Part shown: positions 34,013 to 47,672 of the stretch, piece after piece | Layout: the number at the start of each line of letters is the position of its first letter | Numbering within the stretch: the first letter of the stretch is position 1 | From: Lobosporangium transversale | Taxonomy: Eukaryota > Mortierellomycota > Mortierellomycetes > Mortierellales > Mortierellaceae | DNA length: 64,000 nucleotides | Assembly: GCF_002105155.1 (NCBI RefSeq) | Contig: NW_019029000.1 | Span: forward strand, 248,001-312,000 | Direction of reading: 5' to 3' | Position numbers and translations under genes: made by a program | Notes under the pieces: model-generated | Told to the model about the DNA's origin: nothing | Database searches by the model: none | Seen by the model: the letters and a program-made list of their open reading frames with translations, nothing else

Positions 34013-36172
34013 TACTATTTTGTGGATTATATTTTGCTCCTTGAGTAAGTGGCTCCGCACTCCCATATAAATACACGACAGATATTCTTCCTCTTTTTAT
34101 TCTGTGGCAGCATATCAAATTGACAAGGGACGATCCAGTTTCTCAAAATGATAGCCACCTTTTGGAGATCATTTCTCCTGACAAGTGTCTGCTTGTCCAT
34201 CTCGTTATATTTTTTTTCGAAAAGTCTATCCTTGATCCTCCGCAACAACGACAAATCAATATAATAACTATCTTCCAGAATGTGCAAAGTGATATGAATC
34301 TTCAGGCACACTCGTTAATTCCGTGCTAAACCCATTCAAAAATAAAAAAATAAAAAAAAAAGCATGAAAGCACTTCTTTCTCCACAGTCATCGCCTTCTC
34401 GGATGCCAAAGTGGACGGTCAGCAATATAGTGGTTGTGGACGTAACGTCTGGGGCACACTTTCTTATAGGTACTTAAATGAGGGAAGTGTGACTTATTAG
34501 TTGATCAAGGAAAACCTAAAACCGGGTAAACGGAGTAAAGGACGATACTTTCAATACTTAGATCAAGGTCTCTTTGAATCCGCTTGAGTTGCAAGTAGGC
34601 TGCTAAGGTGACCAAACCCGCTTTTAAGAATATTGCTTGTGAATGCCGTTTAGCGATTGCCTTTCCTTGATAAAAATTTTTGTCGTGCTATTAACAAGGA
34701 ACGAATAACACCTACTTGGCCCAATAAGAATGACTCCTCCGAGGATAACTCCTTTGTGATGGTAATTTATGGGCTCCAACACTTGTCATAGGTTTCTCGT
34801 GGCCTAGTTTTCATTTAAATGAACACTTTTTGAGCAGCCTGTATATTGGGTTAGCTGCCAATCTGTTGGGATACTCGAAGAGGTAAGAACGGGGCCGTGC
34901 AAATATCTTTTTCCACTTTTTTCTACGTTTAACTATTTACACATCTCATTTTAGGATCTAATGAGTTTAATACAGGGCAAAACACCTGCATTTGATTGTG
35001 TACCACATCATCCTCTTGCCTTTATTTCACATGTCGGTTTGATCAGTAACGGTCAGAAGATAGACACGTTTAGATTTTTTTCTAATACAAATATATACGC
35101 AGCTAACATCATTGAGAAATGATAGGGAGAGAATAGGATGAAAAGGGAAAGTAAATGCACCAACATCATTTGAGGAATCCGTCGAAGCACTACAATAGCC
35201 TTGCCCGTTCTCTTTGCATTGGCGATCCATCCTTTCCGAAGTGGCTGAAATGGTTTGAGGAATCTAGAGGGACTATTTCGTTTTCCGTCATGTGCGTCGT
35301 TCCTTAAGGGCACCATGGAGCATCTCTCTTCATTATGTTCCTATTGTCCTATAGAGAGGCCGGTTAGATGGATCTTTGACGACCTAGTCTCCCGCTGTGA
35401 CTTATTGACAACCATTGATCTCCTTTTGAAAGCCCAAGGATAGTTAAAATTCATGTATCAACACATTTTTTATGGGGCTTCGGGCGTTGTTGGCTATCAA
35501 TAAGAATAGATAAGGACTAGGGGAGCAAAGTAAGTTCTGAAGTGGGACAAGCGAGGAGTAGAGAAGTGGACAGGTGGAGGAAATGACGGTGAAGAGTAGT
35601 GTACATATTTCAAGCAGTATCTCATGAATATCCCATGGTAACCACGATCGAGAAATAAACGGATAGGAAGGGGGAGGAGAAATCAGGCTGCTTGAGTAGG
35701 AAACTCTTGACCATCTGGCTGCGTAATAAATTTCTTAGGAGATATCCTACAGTTCAATAGCTTTACTTTCACAACCCTTGACATCACCCACGTTTGGCGA
35801 GTCCAGGTTCTTGATAGATTTATATGCGGCGCGCTATTATTATGTATCATTGGATATTTATTTCTCAAGAAAAAAAATAAGTAAAATGTCGCTTTGATCT
35901 AGAGTAGAGAGAAAGCAGCTTTTATTATTACTTGATTCGCTTGGCATATAATTTTGGTGGCAATGTAAACACCGCTGCAAATGTAGGACGAATTAAGATT
36001 AAGGACACGCGTTTGCTTTTCTATATCCTGTCCTATATAAACAAAATCCCAACCAAAATAAAATCAAAAATAATAATAATAATGATAAAATGGATGGGGG
36101 CCTTCAAGTAGTACCTCCTTTTAAAAAGCAAAAAAGCATAGAAGTACGGAGATACGGAGATAGAGAGGTCCA
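34013..36172. other. Intergenic, mostly featureless, possible Tc1-like end
   Basis: About 2.1 kb between the tRNA and the OB-fold array. A 94-codon minus-strand frame (34311-34027) has no recognisable family. At 34811-34844 the sequence ends TTTGAGCAGCCTGTA, like a Tc1/mariner inverted end at a TA target. A partial inverted match (GTAGGCTGCT) lies at about 34595. Further on the minus strand near 35880-35690, short coding-looking pieces end FITQPDGQEFPTQAA. None makes a supported gene. Confidence 0.3.
34017..34020 (+). terminator. RNA polymerase III terminator
   Basis: A run of four T, five bases after the tRNA-Asn 3' end, at the usual place for Pol III termination. Confidence 0.6.
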
Positions 36173-37013
36173 TTAGCGGTAAAACGTCCATTGGCCGTTA
36201 GTGAGAGGGCCAGCGCAGATACGACCATCATGGCGAGATACTTGAAAGTACTACATGCATCAAGGACAAGACAAAACCATAGTTTTTATCGCGTTAGTAT
36301 ACACCAGAGGGACAGCCATAGAGATAGGGACCCTATAATGTTCTTGTACAGCTACAGAGCAACTACTTACAATTGCATTTACAATAATCACTTTATCACC
36401 AACGCAAAATTCAGGGATGTCTTCTTGCTTTTGGAACCCCAGGAAGACAGGCTTTGCGATGCCAGTTTTCGTGTCCTTGATGAAGAAGCTGACTTCCCAT
36501 TCTAATTGATTAGAAGCGTGAGAAGAGAGGGAGAAAAAAGATAAATGCCAGTAGTTTTGAAAAGATCGTTTTGACTGGCTTTGCCTCAATTTTTTTTTTA
36601 TATTTTTATTTTTTACCTCCACTTCCATCATTACTAGGGACCGCACCACGGATATGAGAGACTAATCCTTGGACATTAATGCCTTTCATCATCAGCCCAC
36701 CGGGCAGAGCGTTCAATGGAGTGAATTTCTACGTACGAAAGTGATTATTTGTGTTTAGTAAGATGGCTCATTTAGGGTTGCTCAAGAACATGGGGGATAA
36801 TGTCTTACTAAATGCTTATATGCAGCCATATCTAAATACAGACAATATGTTGCGGATGGGAAGAAGAAGAAGAAGAAAAAAAAAAGAAAATAGAGAGGAA
36901 TATATAAAGGCAAGTTATACTTCGTACAGCAAAGGCCACATGCTTTTACAAGCCGTTTCAACGACGATGCTTTGACACTCCGCTATCGCTCCAGACTTCA
37001 CTTCAAAAGCCAT
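36173..37013 (-). CDS. POT1 OB1-like small protein, copy D
   Basis: Four exons join in frame: 37013-36921, 36728-36617, 36501-36371 and 36250-36173, giving 137 residues. After 31 leading residues comes an OB-fold-like domain. It runs KFTPLNALPGGLMMKGINVQ (strand 1), EWEVSFFIKDTKTG (strands 2-3), EDIPEFCVGDKVIIVNAI and finally HDGRICAGPLTNGQW. The order TPLxxL...NVxGxV...D...LPxxxxGDxI...GxI...W matches the telomere single-strand-binding OB1 of POT1 (Telo_bind family). Good AAAAAATGG start context. This is the best-preserved of four tandem copies on this strand. The fold assignment is inferred from the motif pattern; telomere binding is not shown. None of the other POT1 domains is present. Confidence 0.6.
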
Positions 37014-37103
37014 TTTTTGTTCAGGTGTTTGTGAGTGGATTTATTTGCCACAAAATAATATATTATATGGATATCGCAAGGAAAAGACTTTAGCTCAAAA
37101 TTA

Positions 37104-37740
37104 TCAATCTAATAGCATTCCCTTACGCAGATGATGAAGGGTTGCATTGCTTCTCTGCGTCCCTGAGGCGTCATAGATGTACCAAAAGCTACCGTTCCGA
37201 CAGCTTGCACATACATGTTCTCCAGTTGGTTCAGCATGAGTCCACTACTAAAGGATAGACAATCAGTAATGAGCAATAAATACGAAAAAAAAAAAAAAAA
37301 AAAAAAAAGACGCCTTTTAGATCAAGTTGATATCTGGCAATGATTCCTTAAAAGCATAGATATGGACCCAAGAGCGACGTCTTACCAAAGCATTCAAGAT
37401 AGTGACCCCTCGGCCAACCCGGATACCATGTAGCCTTTCATACTTAGCTGTGGTTATGTAGACTGAACGCTCAGTTTCTGTGCCCTCGTCTTTAATGTCA
37501 AGCATGATCTCCCACACTAATATGGCACATTGATGCCAGTATAAGATGATGATAGGGACAAGAAAAGCAATAATAACGGCCAGGTGTTGGTGAACAACCT
37601 TTTTATTCTGTTTATATGTATGTATTTATCTTACATTCAAGCGCGCTGTTGAGGGATGGAAATGCTGCGTTCACGATCATGCCCTCAGCAATGAATCGTG
37701 GCCCGTCAAGCCCAGGTATTAATACATTGAAAGCAGCCAT
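37104..37740 (-). CDS. POT1 OB1-like small protein, copy C (diverged)
   Basis: Three exons join in frame: 37740-37635, 37516-37386 and 37244-37104, giving 125 residues. The first exon (MAAFNVLIPGLDGPRFIAEG) aligns with the second exon of the other copies but has lost the TPL motif. The middle exon is exactly 131 bases, as in copies A, B and D, and reads LWEIMLDIKDEG ... HGIRVGRGVTILNAL. The last exon starts with Trp, as in copies A and B, but is longer (141 bases) and Cys-containing (HVCASCRNGSFWYIY). A strong internal donor (GTAAGG) near its end means the C-terminus could differ. The most diverged copy; possibly neofunctionalised or decaying. Confidence 0.5.
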
Positions 37741-38037
37741 AGGACGCAAAGTTGCTGTTTTTATTCTCCAATGATGGTTTATAGCTGAACATGAATGAAA
37801 TTAAGTGCTTAGAGCAAAAAGAAAGACGATTGTGCAATTTTTTTTAGCTGTTGCTACTATGTTTGATGATAACAATTATGATTTTCTGCTTTTTTCTTTT
37901 CTTTTCTTTTTTTTTTGTCATTCACCAAAAAGGCCTCTCGCTGAATCAATCACTAGAAAGCTGAATATTGGTAATCGAAGCAAGTTGTGCGGTATGGCTT
38001 CTGCTACTATTTTTGTTCCTTGGATACCTTTTTTCCT

Positions 38038-38973
38038 TTATGTCGCTATGGTAAGGCTGTCAGGACAAATGGTCCATTTCCCATCCATACGAGTGTCACC
38101 ATGGATCATGTCGCTTGAAAAGTGGCCCCACTTTGGTCCGTAATCCATATTAAGAGAGAAAGATAAAAGAGTCAGCAGAAAAACGCGTGAGCGGATTTTT
38201 TTTTTCACATTCTCCATTTCCACATCTCTCGTGTGCTTTCGTCACGGCTTATTTTCCCTTTACCGTCATATTGGTGAGTATGATATTGAACCCAATCCCT
38301 GCAGGCGGGAGTAGCTCCTCCTCTGGGCTTGTAAAGTACACATCGCGTTCATTCTTCCCATCCAAGTCTTGGATCTTGAAGGGGACACCAAAGCCTTTTA
38401 GAGAGAAACGTAGGAAGAGTCATTCCGGTTGATCAGCAATCCTTTTTTGTTTTTATTTCTATTTCTATTTCTATTTTTATTTTTATTTTTTTGCGTCTTC
38501 CTTGACCACCCATGCAGCTATTCCCGCCCTCTCTTACCTGGGACTCCATACATGCATCGAGATGGAATGCCACCGACTGATATTCTACCTTGGACGTTGA
38601 TCCCATATGCCTGGCGTTTGGGTTCCAGTTTCGACAAAGGGGTGAAGACCTGCTTTTTTTTTTTTTTTTTTTTTTTTACAATGTTTAAATATCATCGATT
38701 ATGTGTTCCTATAAAGTAATCAAGAAGCATACCTTCCTTTTCTTTCCTTTTTGCAAAGTTCATTTAACTATACACACAAAAAAATGATTAAAAAGAAAAA
38801 GTACTCACAGGCAATTCACTCCTTTTTTCCTGTTGAGTAGGAGAGAAGAAAGGAAAATTGCACATAGTGTGATAGCTGTGGCAATATAGAAAAGAAGAAG
38901 AGGCCAAGAAAAAGAAGAGAACAAGAGCTCTTTCAAGAGGGTAGAGCAAAGGTAAAAAATGACTATTTTTCAT
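38038..38973 (-). CDS. POT1 OB1-like small protein, copy B
   Basis: Core exons 38649-38538, 38394-38264 and 38130-38038 join in frame, with lengths 112, 131 and 93. They read VFTPLSKLEPKRQAYGINVQ, then FGVPFKIQDLDGKNERDVYF with PPAGIGFNIILTNMT, then WGHFSSDMIHGDTRMDGKW to a stop. The upstream exon is uncertain. A frame from ATG 38973 to the donor at 38809 is in phase and would add 55 residues with a hydrophobic stretch (ALVLFFFLASSSFLYC), giving 166 residues; a shorter first exon beginning at an acceptor inside it (EKRSELP) is also possible. If the hydrophobic exon is real, this copy would be membrane-anchored or secreted, which is odd for a telomere-type fold. Confidence 0.5.
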
Positions 38974-39226
38974 GTTCACAGTTCAATCCAATTCCACATG
39001 TCATGGTCTTCCCTCGGATTGCAGAAATAAAAAAAATTAGGACTGATCTCTTTACTGTTTCTGTACTGATCATCGATTAGGGAATAGACTTTTGGGGGAA
39101 TAGTGTACTTCAATGCTACGCGTCTCTTTCATTTCTTCATAATATGTTTTAGCATACGTAAGTTGCATATCCAAAGACCCTCATTTCAAAGGCGCCGGAT
39201 TCGTTGTGGACACAAAGAATAGTCTT

Positions 39227-39328
39227 TCAAGTACTGATACTCCAGCTACAGCCAGCGAATCGAGCATCCGCATGGATCTCTCGACCATCAAGCGTCTGAT
39301 TCCACTATAACCAAATATAAAGAGTATT

Positions 39329-39360
<32 letters not shown>

Positions 39361-39978
39361 CAGTTGGAAAAAATATAAGAAATATAAGGACAACATACTT
39401 GTACATTATACATGATGATTACATCGTCATGGTGAAGCCTTGGGACCTGGTCCAAGGTTTCTGCAGTGATGACCGCCTTTCTTTCTGGCCCCACAAACTC
39501 ACCACGGAGAAGAAAACGCGTCCAGTAGCCTGGTTTTTTTTTTTTTTTTTAAAAAAAAAACGTTAAAAATGTTTATAATAATATTGTACAGAAATGGAAA
39601 ACAACATGCCTTGGCTCCATTTTTTTCTACCTTCAACACCATCATTACGCTTGCATGGCGCCTGGACATGCCGGATAATGCCCTCAACATTGATATTAAG
39701 CAATGGCTTGTCTTTTGTCAGCATATTCAATGGCGTGATGACCTGGAAGTGTTCAATGAAAATAAAAAAATATTACGATAAATATATACTCGAATTTTGA
39801 AGAATAGTTGACGATAAGTCGTTGAAGACCCCTTCTTGTTCGTTATTGTAATGCCGCTTTCATACAGTGCTTTGATCGAACATGCTTTCTTGTTAAGGGA
39901 TTTGCTAGTTTTTCGTGTTTTAGAAGAAGGAAGGAAGAAAGAAAGTGGTGGGTTTTTTTTTCTTACGTGATAGCCCAT
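39227..39978 (-). CDS. POT1 OB1-like small protein, copy A
   Basis: Four exons join in frame: 39978-39967 (only 12 bases, MGYH), 39742-39631, 39529-39399 and 39304-39227, giving 110 residues. Exon lengths 112, 131 and 78 equal those of copy D. The domain reads VITPLNMLTKDKPLLNINVE, RNDGVEGYWTRFLLRGEF, LDQVPRLHHDDVIIMYNVQ and WNQTLDGREIHADARFAGC, with a stop soon after. The same POT1-OB1 motif pattern is present. The whole protein is a single domain. The intron carries long A/T runs. The gene begins about 420 bases downstream of the ClpX stop, on the same strand. Confidence 0.6.
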
Positions 39979-40396
39979 CTTCCTTCCTGATTTTCTTATT
40001 GTTTATATCGTGGACTTTTATCGCATTTTTGCATGACCAAAACGCCTTGTGTGCTTTCCTTGTGATGAAAGAGCTATGATTTAGGCCTTTCTATTGATGT
40101 TCATACATTTGTGGTATACATTTTCAAAGAACATAACAAGGCTTATTACATTCAAGAAAAGCATTTATTAATTTATTTACACTAATGAACAGAGTCGCTT
40201 CGCGTGAAAGATATCCAATGCGGTCTAAGGCAATTGAGGAATACTATCAAACAAAAAAATAAAAAATAAAATAAAATATAAAGCAAACAAAACAAAACAA
40301 AATAAAAAAAAAGCCTGCTACGACCGCCTAACCATAACCCAATTCCAGTGAATGCCTGAGCTTTGCTTGGCTCCCTTTCCTCTTCAAGCACTCTAA
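39979..40396. promoter_or_regulatory. Region between ClpX 3' end and OB array
   Basis: Holds the ClpX transcript end and the promoter of OB copy A. It is AT-rich, with an AAAATAAAATAAAATA-like stretch near 40258-40310. No motif stands out. Confidence 0.35.
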
Positions 40397-43300
40397 TTAC
40401 ACCGACACTGCTTCGGCGGCTGCAGGCTCGTCATCTTGACTTTGGCCTGCAACAGCAGCTGGAGTTTCCTGGATCTGTGGGTGTCTGAAACCAAATTCCT
40501 CATCATCTCGGTCCAAGGCCTCAGTGACTGTGCTTTCAGCACCCCTTCCAAAACATAACGCAGGTTTCTTGCCCAAAACAACCTCCTTGTTAATCACGAT
40601 ATGCTTGATCGAAGAGTCTGGAGCCTCATACATCATATCAAGCAACATTGATTCCTATTATGAACACAACAAAGGAAAAAAAAATTCACGTGGTTAATAT
40701 TTTGATCCACACATTGCAATATACCACATCTATTTTCTTTAGTTGAGGGTATAAGAAAAGGCCTACTCGGGATAGATATTTACCATAATCCGACGCAGAC
40801 CACGGGCGCCAGTTTGTTTCTCAATGGCCTGCGCAGCAATGGAGTGTAGTGCAGATTGCGAGAAATGGATTTTTACATCAGCCAACCCAAATAGCCCTTG
40901 GTACTGCTTCACAAGAGAGTTGCGAGGTTCTGTCAAGATGCGCACCAAGGCAGCTTCATCCAAGTGATTAACAGATGCAACCACAGGCAGACGCCCAATA
41001 AATTCAGGGATAAGACCAAACTTAATCAAATCTAAAAACACCAACGCCCATCCAAAAAAATAAATAAATACGCATTTGTTGGTGAGCGAATAGCCCTATA
41101 GTACTTCAAACTAAATAAGCATCCTCATTAGGACAGTTTTGTGGCACTTTACCTGCAGGATCTACTTGGTCCAAAAGTTTGCTCACATGGGTTGCGGCCC
41201 CTTTTGACGAGCTCAATTCGGATGATGGTGCCCGCACATTGGCATCAAAACCAATTGAGCCCTTTGATACACGGTCCATGACGATCTTTTCAAGCCCAAT
41301 GAATGCTCCACTCAAGATGAAAAGAATATTGCTCGTGTCCACAGAGTAAATCTCACCCTTGGCTCCAGGTCCTCCTCCTCCTGAATTTGGCCCTCCAATG
41401 CCAGGCAAACCATTCTTACGACCCATACTTGATCCATTCCAGCTCGAGCCATTCTTTTCTGTAACATTGACGACAGTACCTTCCAACATCCTTAGCAAAG
41501 CCTGCTGGACACCTTCGCCTGAAACATCCTTGGAAATTGACATAGTATCAGGTCGTTTTGCGATTTTATCAATTTCATCAATAAAAACAATTCCACACTC
41601 CGCCTTTTTGATATTATAATCGCAGTTCTGTTGAGAGAGAGGGGGGAAAAGAAAATATAGAGATTTCTTAATTTCCAGCTGAATACCTGCAACATTTTCA
41701 CGTCAAACATATATGCAACGTATTCTTTTTCAAGTACCTGTAACAGTCGATGAATGACCATCTCCACATCTTCGCCCACATATCCAGCCTGCGTGAATGG
41801 TGTAGCTATATTTTCAGAATAAAATGTTTAAAAAAAGGTTGTTAGAGAAAACAAAAATCTTAGATATGTTTGGATTCATTACAGCATTCTCCGAGATCCA
41901 TTCTAAAATGGATTTTATCCTGCCAAAGAAATAGAATCCCTACCATCAGACATAGAGAAGGGAACATTAAGAACTTTAGCCAATGTTCGCGCCAGCAAGG
42001 TTTTTCCTGACCCAGTGGGTCCTAGCAACAGGACGTTGCTCTTGTCAAAAATAGTAGGTGGTGTCTTTGTTTGTGTTTCTACACCCTTACGCGCCAAGGG
42101 CGATTGCTGAGTATGAGGTGGTGATGGTGGTTTCTGGTATGTATCGTATGGTTGCGAAAACATTGATGGAGGGTTCTGACCATGTCCATGTCCATTGGTT
42201 GCCGTATTGATCCAGGGCTGCCGATGTGGATAGTGAATAGCCTCTGTAAAATAGAATCAAGAGCATACAGATGTAATAAACAGGTTAGTATTTTTGGTTT
42301 TTGCATGAATGCTTCTTAAAATACTGTGAGGCTCTCAGTTTTCTCTGCAAAAGCTATGGTGAAAAGTAACTGGTCTATGCCCCTTAGAGCCTTAAATATC
42401 ACATTTATCCATATGCGCGTTATTATTTTCTTACGTCTACCGGGCACATGTGCCTCGCTATTATTACTGTTGGAGTTAGTGCCGCTAGAGGAACCGGAGT
42501 TAGTTTCCTTCGAGGAAGAGCTCGAGTCTGATCCTGAAGATGAGGGCGAAGACGAGGACGAGGATGGTGAAGTAGGTGGCGATGGAGGGTTATACGGCTC
42601 AATGATAGGATCAGGTGTGCTGGGTCCGTCGCTCATTAAGACACTGGAGCCATAATACATATTCGTGGAAAGTGGTGGGTTGTTGGCCATAGCTGCTGCC
42701 GTTTCTTGGATATGGTGCTGACGTAGATTCTCATTGACACGCGAGTAATGATTGTAAACAGCTACTGCAAGAATTTTTTTAGCCTTCTCCTGTCCAATGA
42801 CATATTCATCCAGATGTTTGACGATCTGTAGAAAGATGATAAACATAGGATGGTTCAAATTGAGATTAGCTTCTTGCTGAAAAAATAAATACTAGATGCT
42901 CGTCAGCGTACTGTTTAGATCAAGACTTGGCAGTGGAAATAAAAGGATGTTTTACCATTCGAGGATTTTGAATACTTCCAAACCAATCTGGGAATTGCGT
43001 AGATGTTCCGTTTTTCCTACCAGCAGATGCTTCTCCTCCACCACCAATGACATCACGAGACTGGAAGGGACTTGAATAAGGCGATTGTGGATAGCTAGAG
43101 GATGAGTTGGATCCATTGTGGAAGCTGTCGCTTGAAGGAGGATCCCCTGTCATTTAGCAACAAAGAAACAGCATTAAAAAATAAACTGTGGAACCGCTTC
43201 CCTATAAAGAGCAGCCTGAATATTTTCATTCTCTGTGAGAAAAAAAATTACCTCTTGTGGATTGTGACCCTGACCGGATCTTTGCCGTCGTCTCGCGGCT

Positions 43301-43813
43301 TTTCCCGTCGTCAGCATGAATCTTTTCTGACGTTTGCTGTATCGCAGCAGAATTCGCAGCGGCATCAATTGAACTTGCTGGAGCACCTCCTGAACCTACT
43401 TTGACTGTCTCAGCTTTTGCGGCTGCTATTGGCGTAGTTGATGAAGTTTCTGGGGATGTCAACTTTGAAAATCTCTTGCGGGTGATTCGAGTGGGAGCAA
43501 TAGCCACTCCTTCTGAGACTTCTTGCGAAGCGCTAGATGTAGCATTAGTTGAAGCAGAGGTAGTCGAAGGGATGGAGGAAGTTGGTGACGACGACGACGA
43601 CGAGCCGCTAGGGGGTTGATTTGCGTATCGATATGTCGTCGTGGAAGTGAAGAAGCGGTGAGGTAGGCTTCGACAGATACCGTTGCTCGATGCATCCGTG
43701 TGGTTGGTATGAACTCGTGTTCGTAAGGTGTAGATGACAGCCCGATGGCGATGGGGTCTTCCTAGGGCCACGAGAGCCATGGAGCGGTGTGCACGCATCG
43801 TAATGACCAGCAT
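40397..43813 (-). CDS. Mitochondrial ClpX AAA+ unfoldase
   Basis: ATP-driven protein unfoldase of the mitochondrial matrix (Mcx1/CLPX family). Eight exons join in frame: 43813-43252, 43146-42956, 42825-42435, 42243-41944, 41805-41738, 41627-41153, 41031-40784 and 40654-40397, giving 830 residues. An Arg-rich N-terminus ([18 protein letters not shown]) fits a presequence. About 250 mostly disordered Ser/Thr-rich residues follow, with no Cys4 zinc domain seen. The core begins [20 protein letters not shown]. It is interrupted by a Ser/Pro-rich insert of about 100 residues before Walker A (GPTGSGKT, about 455); then come the pore segment GYVGED, Walker B (IVFIDEID, about 520) and sensor 2 ([10 protein letters not shown]). 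SIGFDANVR (about 630) retains the IGF tripeptide that docks ClpP in bacteria, which is lacking in yeast Mcx1. The C-terminus is acidic. Confidence 0.93.
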
Positions 43814-44325
43814 GGGATACTTCTAGGTCAGAGCAAAGTTATAAAATATATGGAAAAATTGTTACAAAATAGTTTGCAATGTCAATGAAAGGACGATGAG
43901 GGATTGTGATGATGGATGGGAAGAGATATTCCCTGCCGTCAATACTCTTTTTTACTTGATATATTACAAGCAGTTCGACAGGTTTTTGATAGGGTAGTCA
44001 TCATATTTTATTCACTGACTACGGGTCGCTCAGGTGCCCAATGGCATGTCGCGACCAATGGTGACTGTGCAAACTTCTGTGCAACCCAGAAAAAATCATG
44101 CCGCAGCATTGGCAGAAAACATGTTTGTTACAAGTAAATATTGATACACAGTGCAAGCTGTGAAATTACTTTTATCAGTTCTGTTGAGATTATGATTGGA
44201 GATTGAATTGAAGAAAACAACTGACTATGAGGGATGCAAAATAAGAAAAAGAGAAAAAGAAAGAGAGAGGGATTCGATCTACAGAGTTTATCTATCATAA
44301 ATGAAGAGGATGCGTATCCATACGA
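43814..44325. other. Intergenic with a Cys-rich plus-strand ORF
   Basis: Lies between the ClpX start and the PRP43 stop. A plus-strand frame at 43916-44137 (73 codons) ends with a Cys-rich stretch (GDCANFCATQKKSCRSIGRK, then HVCYK). No signal peptide is visible at its start. It may be the last exon of a small secreted protein, or chance. Confidence 0.3.
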
Positions 44326-47021
<2,696 letters not shown>

Positions 47022-47231
47022 CTGGTAGGAGCAATTCCTGTCGAAAAAAAAGAGAAAAGGTAGTGAATGAGGAGGTCAATTGGAAACAATAGAAAAAAAA
47101 AAAAATGTACTGAATACAAAACAAAATGGCAGTCATATGGGACATCACCTGACCAAAGCGCCTCTTTACAAACTTGGAACTATGCAACGAGGAATGCTTT
47201 CTGTAACATTCTTTTTCATTCATTTTCCATC
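47022..47231. promoter_or_regulatory. Divergent promoter, PRP43 and small membrane protein
   Basis: Only about 210 bases separate the two opposite start codons, so the transcripts must share or interleave control sequences. An A-run lies at about 47091-47104. Confidence 0.4.
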
Positions 47232-47672
47232 ATGTCCTACCGGCCTCTTTTCTACGCAGTTGGTTTCGGCATATTACTTGTTTCACTTCTGTTCTGCCAT
47301 GTATGACCATATTCTAATACGCGGAAAAGATTGTTTTATAGAGAGAAGTTTGAAAAAAGAGTGGATTTTTTCTTCGAGCAGATGTCTCATAGACCTATTT
47401 TTTATTTACTATCGCATTAGGCGTATGACATCAACAATAGCTATATCTATTACCCACTCGCCACATTCGTCGGATATGGTATCTCGATGAGGGTGATCAA
47501 CTACTTCTCTCCCACAGCGTTTGATGCTCCGCCACCTCCAGAACCCAAGACCCGTCAAGGGAAGAAGAAGGCTGCTAAAGAAGCAGAGGCTTTAGCAAAA
47601 CGTGCTGAGAAAAATGCTAGGAAGGAGGCTGATGCAGCACGGAAGGCTGCAGAGGCTCGTGCAAGGGACTAG
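47232..47672 (+). CDS. Small two-helix membrane protein, Lys/Ala tail
   Basis: Two exons, 47232-47300 and 47421-47672, join in phase and give 106 residues. A first hydrophobic segment (LFYAVGFGILLVSLLFCH) lies within exon 1. After AYDINNSYIYY a second, weaker one (PLATFVGYGISMRVINYF) follows. The last 50 residues are a charged Lys/Ala/Glu helix (KKKAAKEAEALAKRAEKNAR), likely cytosolic or matrix-facing and possibly a coiled coil. I do not recognise the family. Good CCATCATG context supports the start. It may be an ER or mitochondrial small membrane protein; function unknown. Confidence 0.65.

Noticed and set aside
34027-34311. 94-codon minus-strand ORF beside tRNA-Asn
   Set aside because: No recognisable domain or splice partner; kept only as a remark in the intergenic entry.
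36173-39978. One long gene with four OB domains
   Set aside because: Each unit ends at its own stop shortly after the conserved last exon. The donors available before those stops (for example phase 1 in copy A) do not match the phase-0 start of the next unit, and copies A and D have their own ATG exons.
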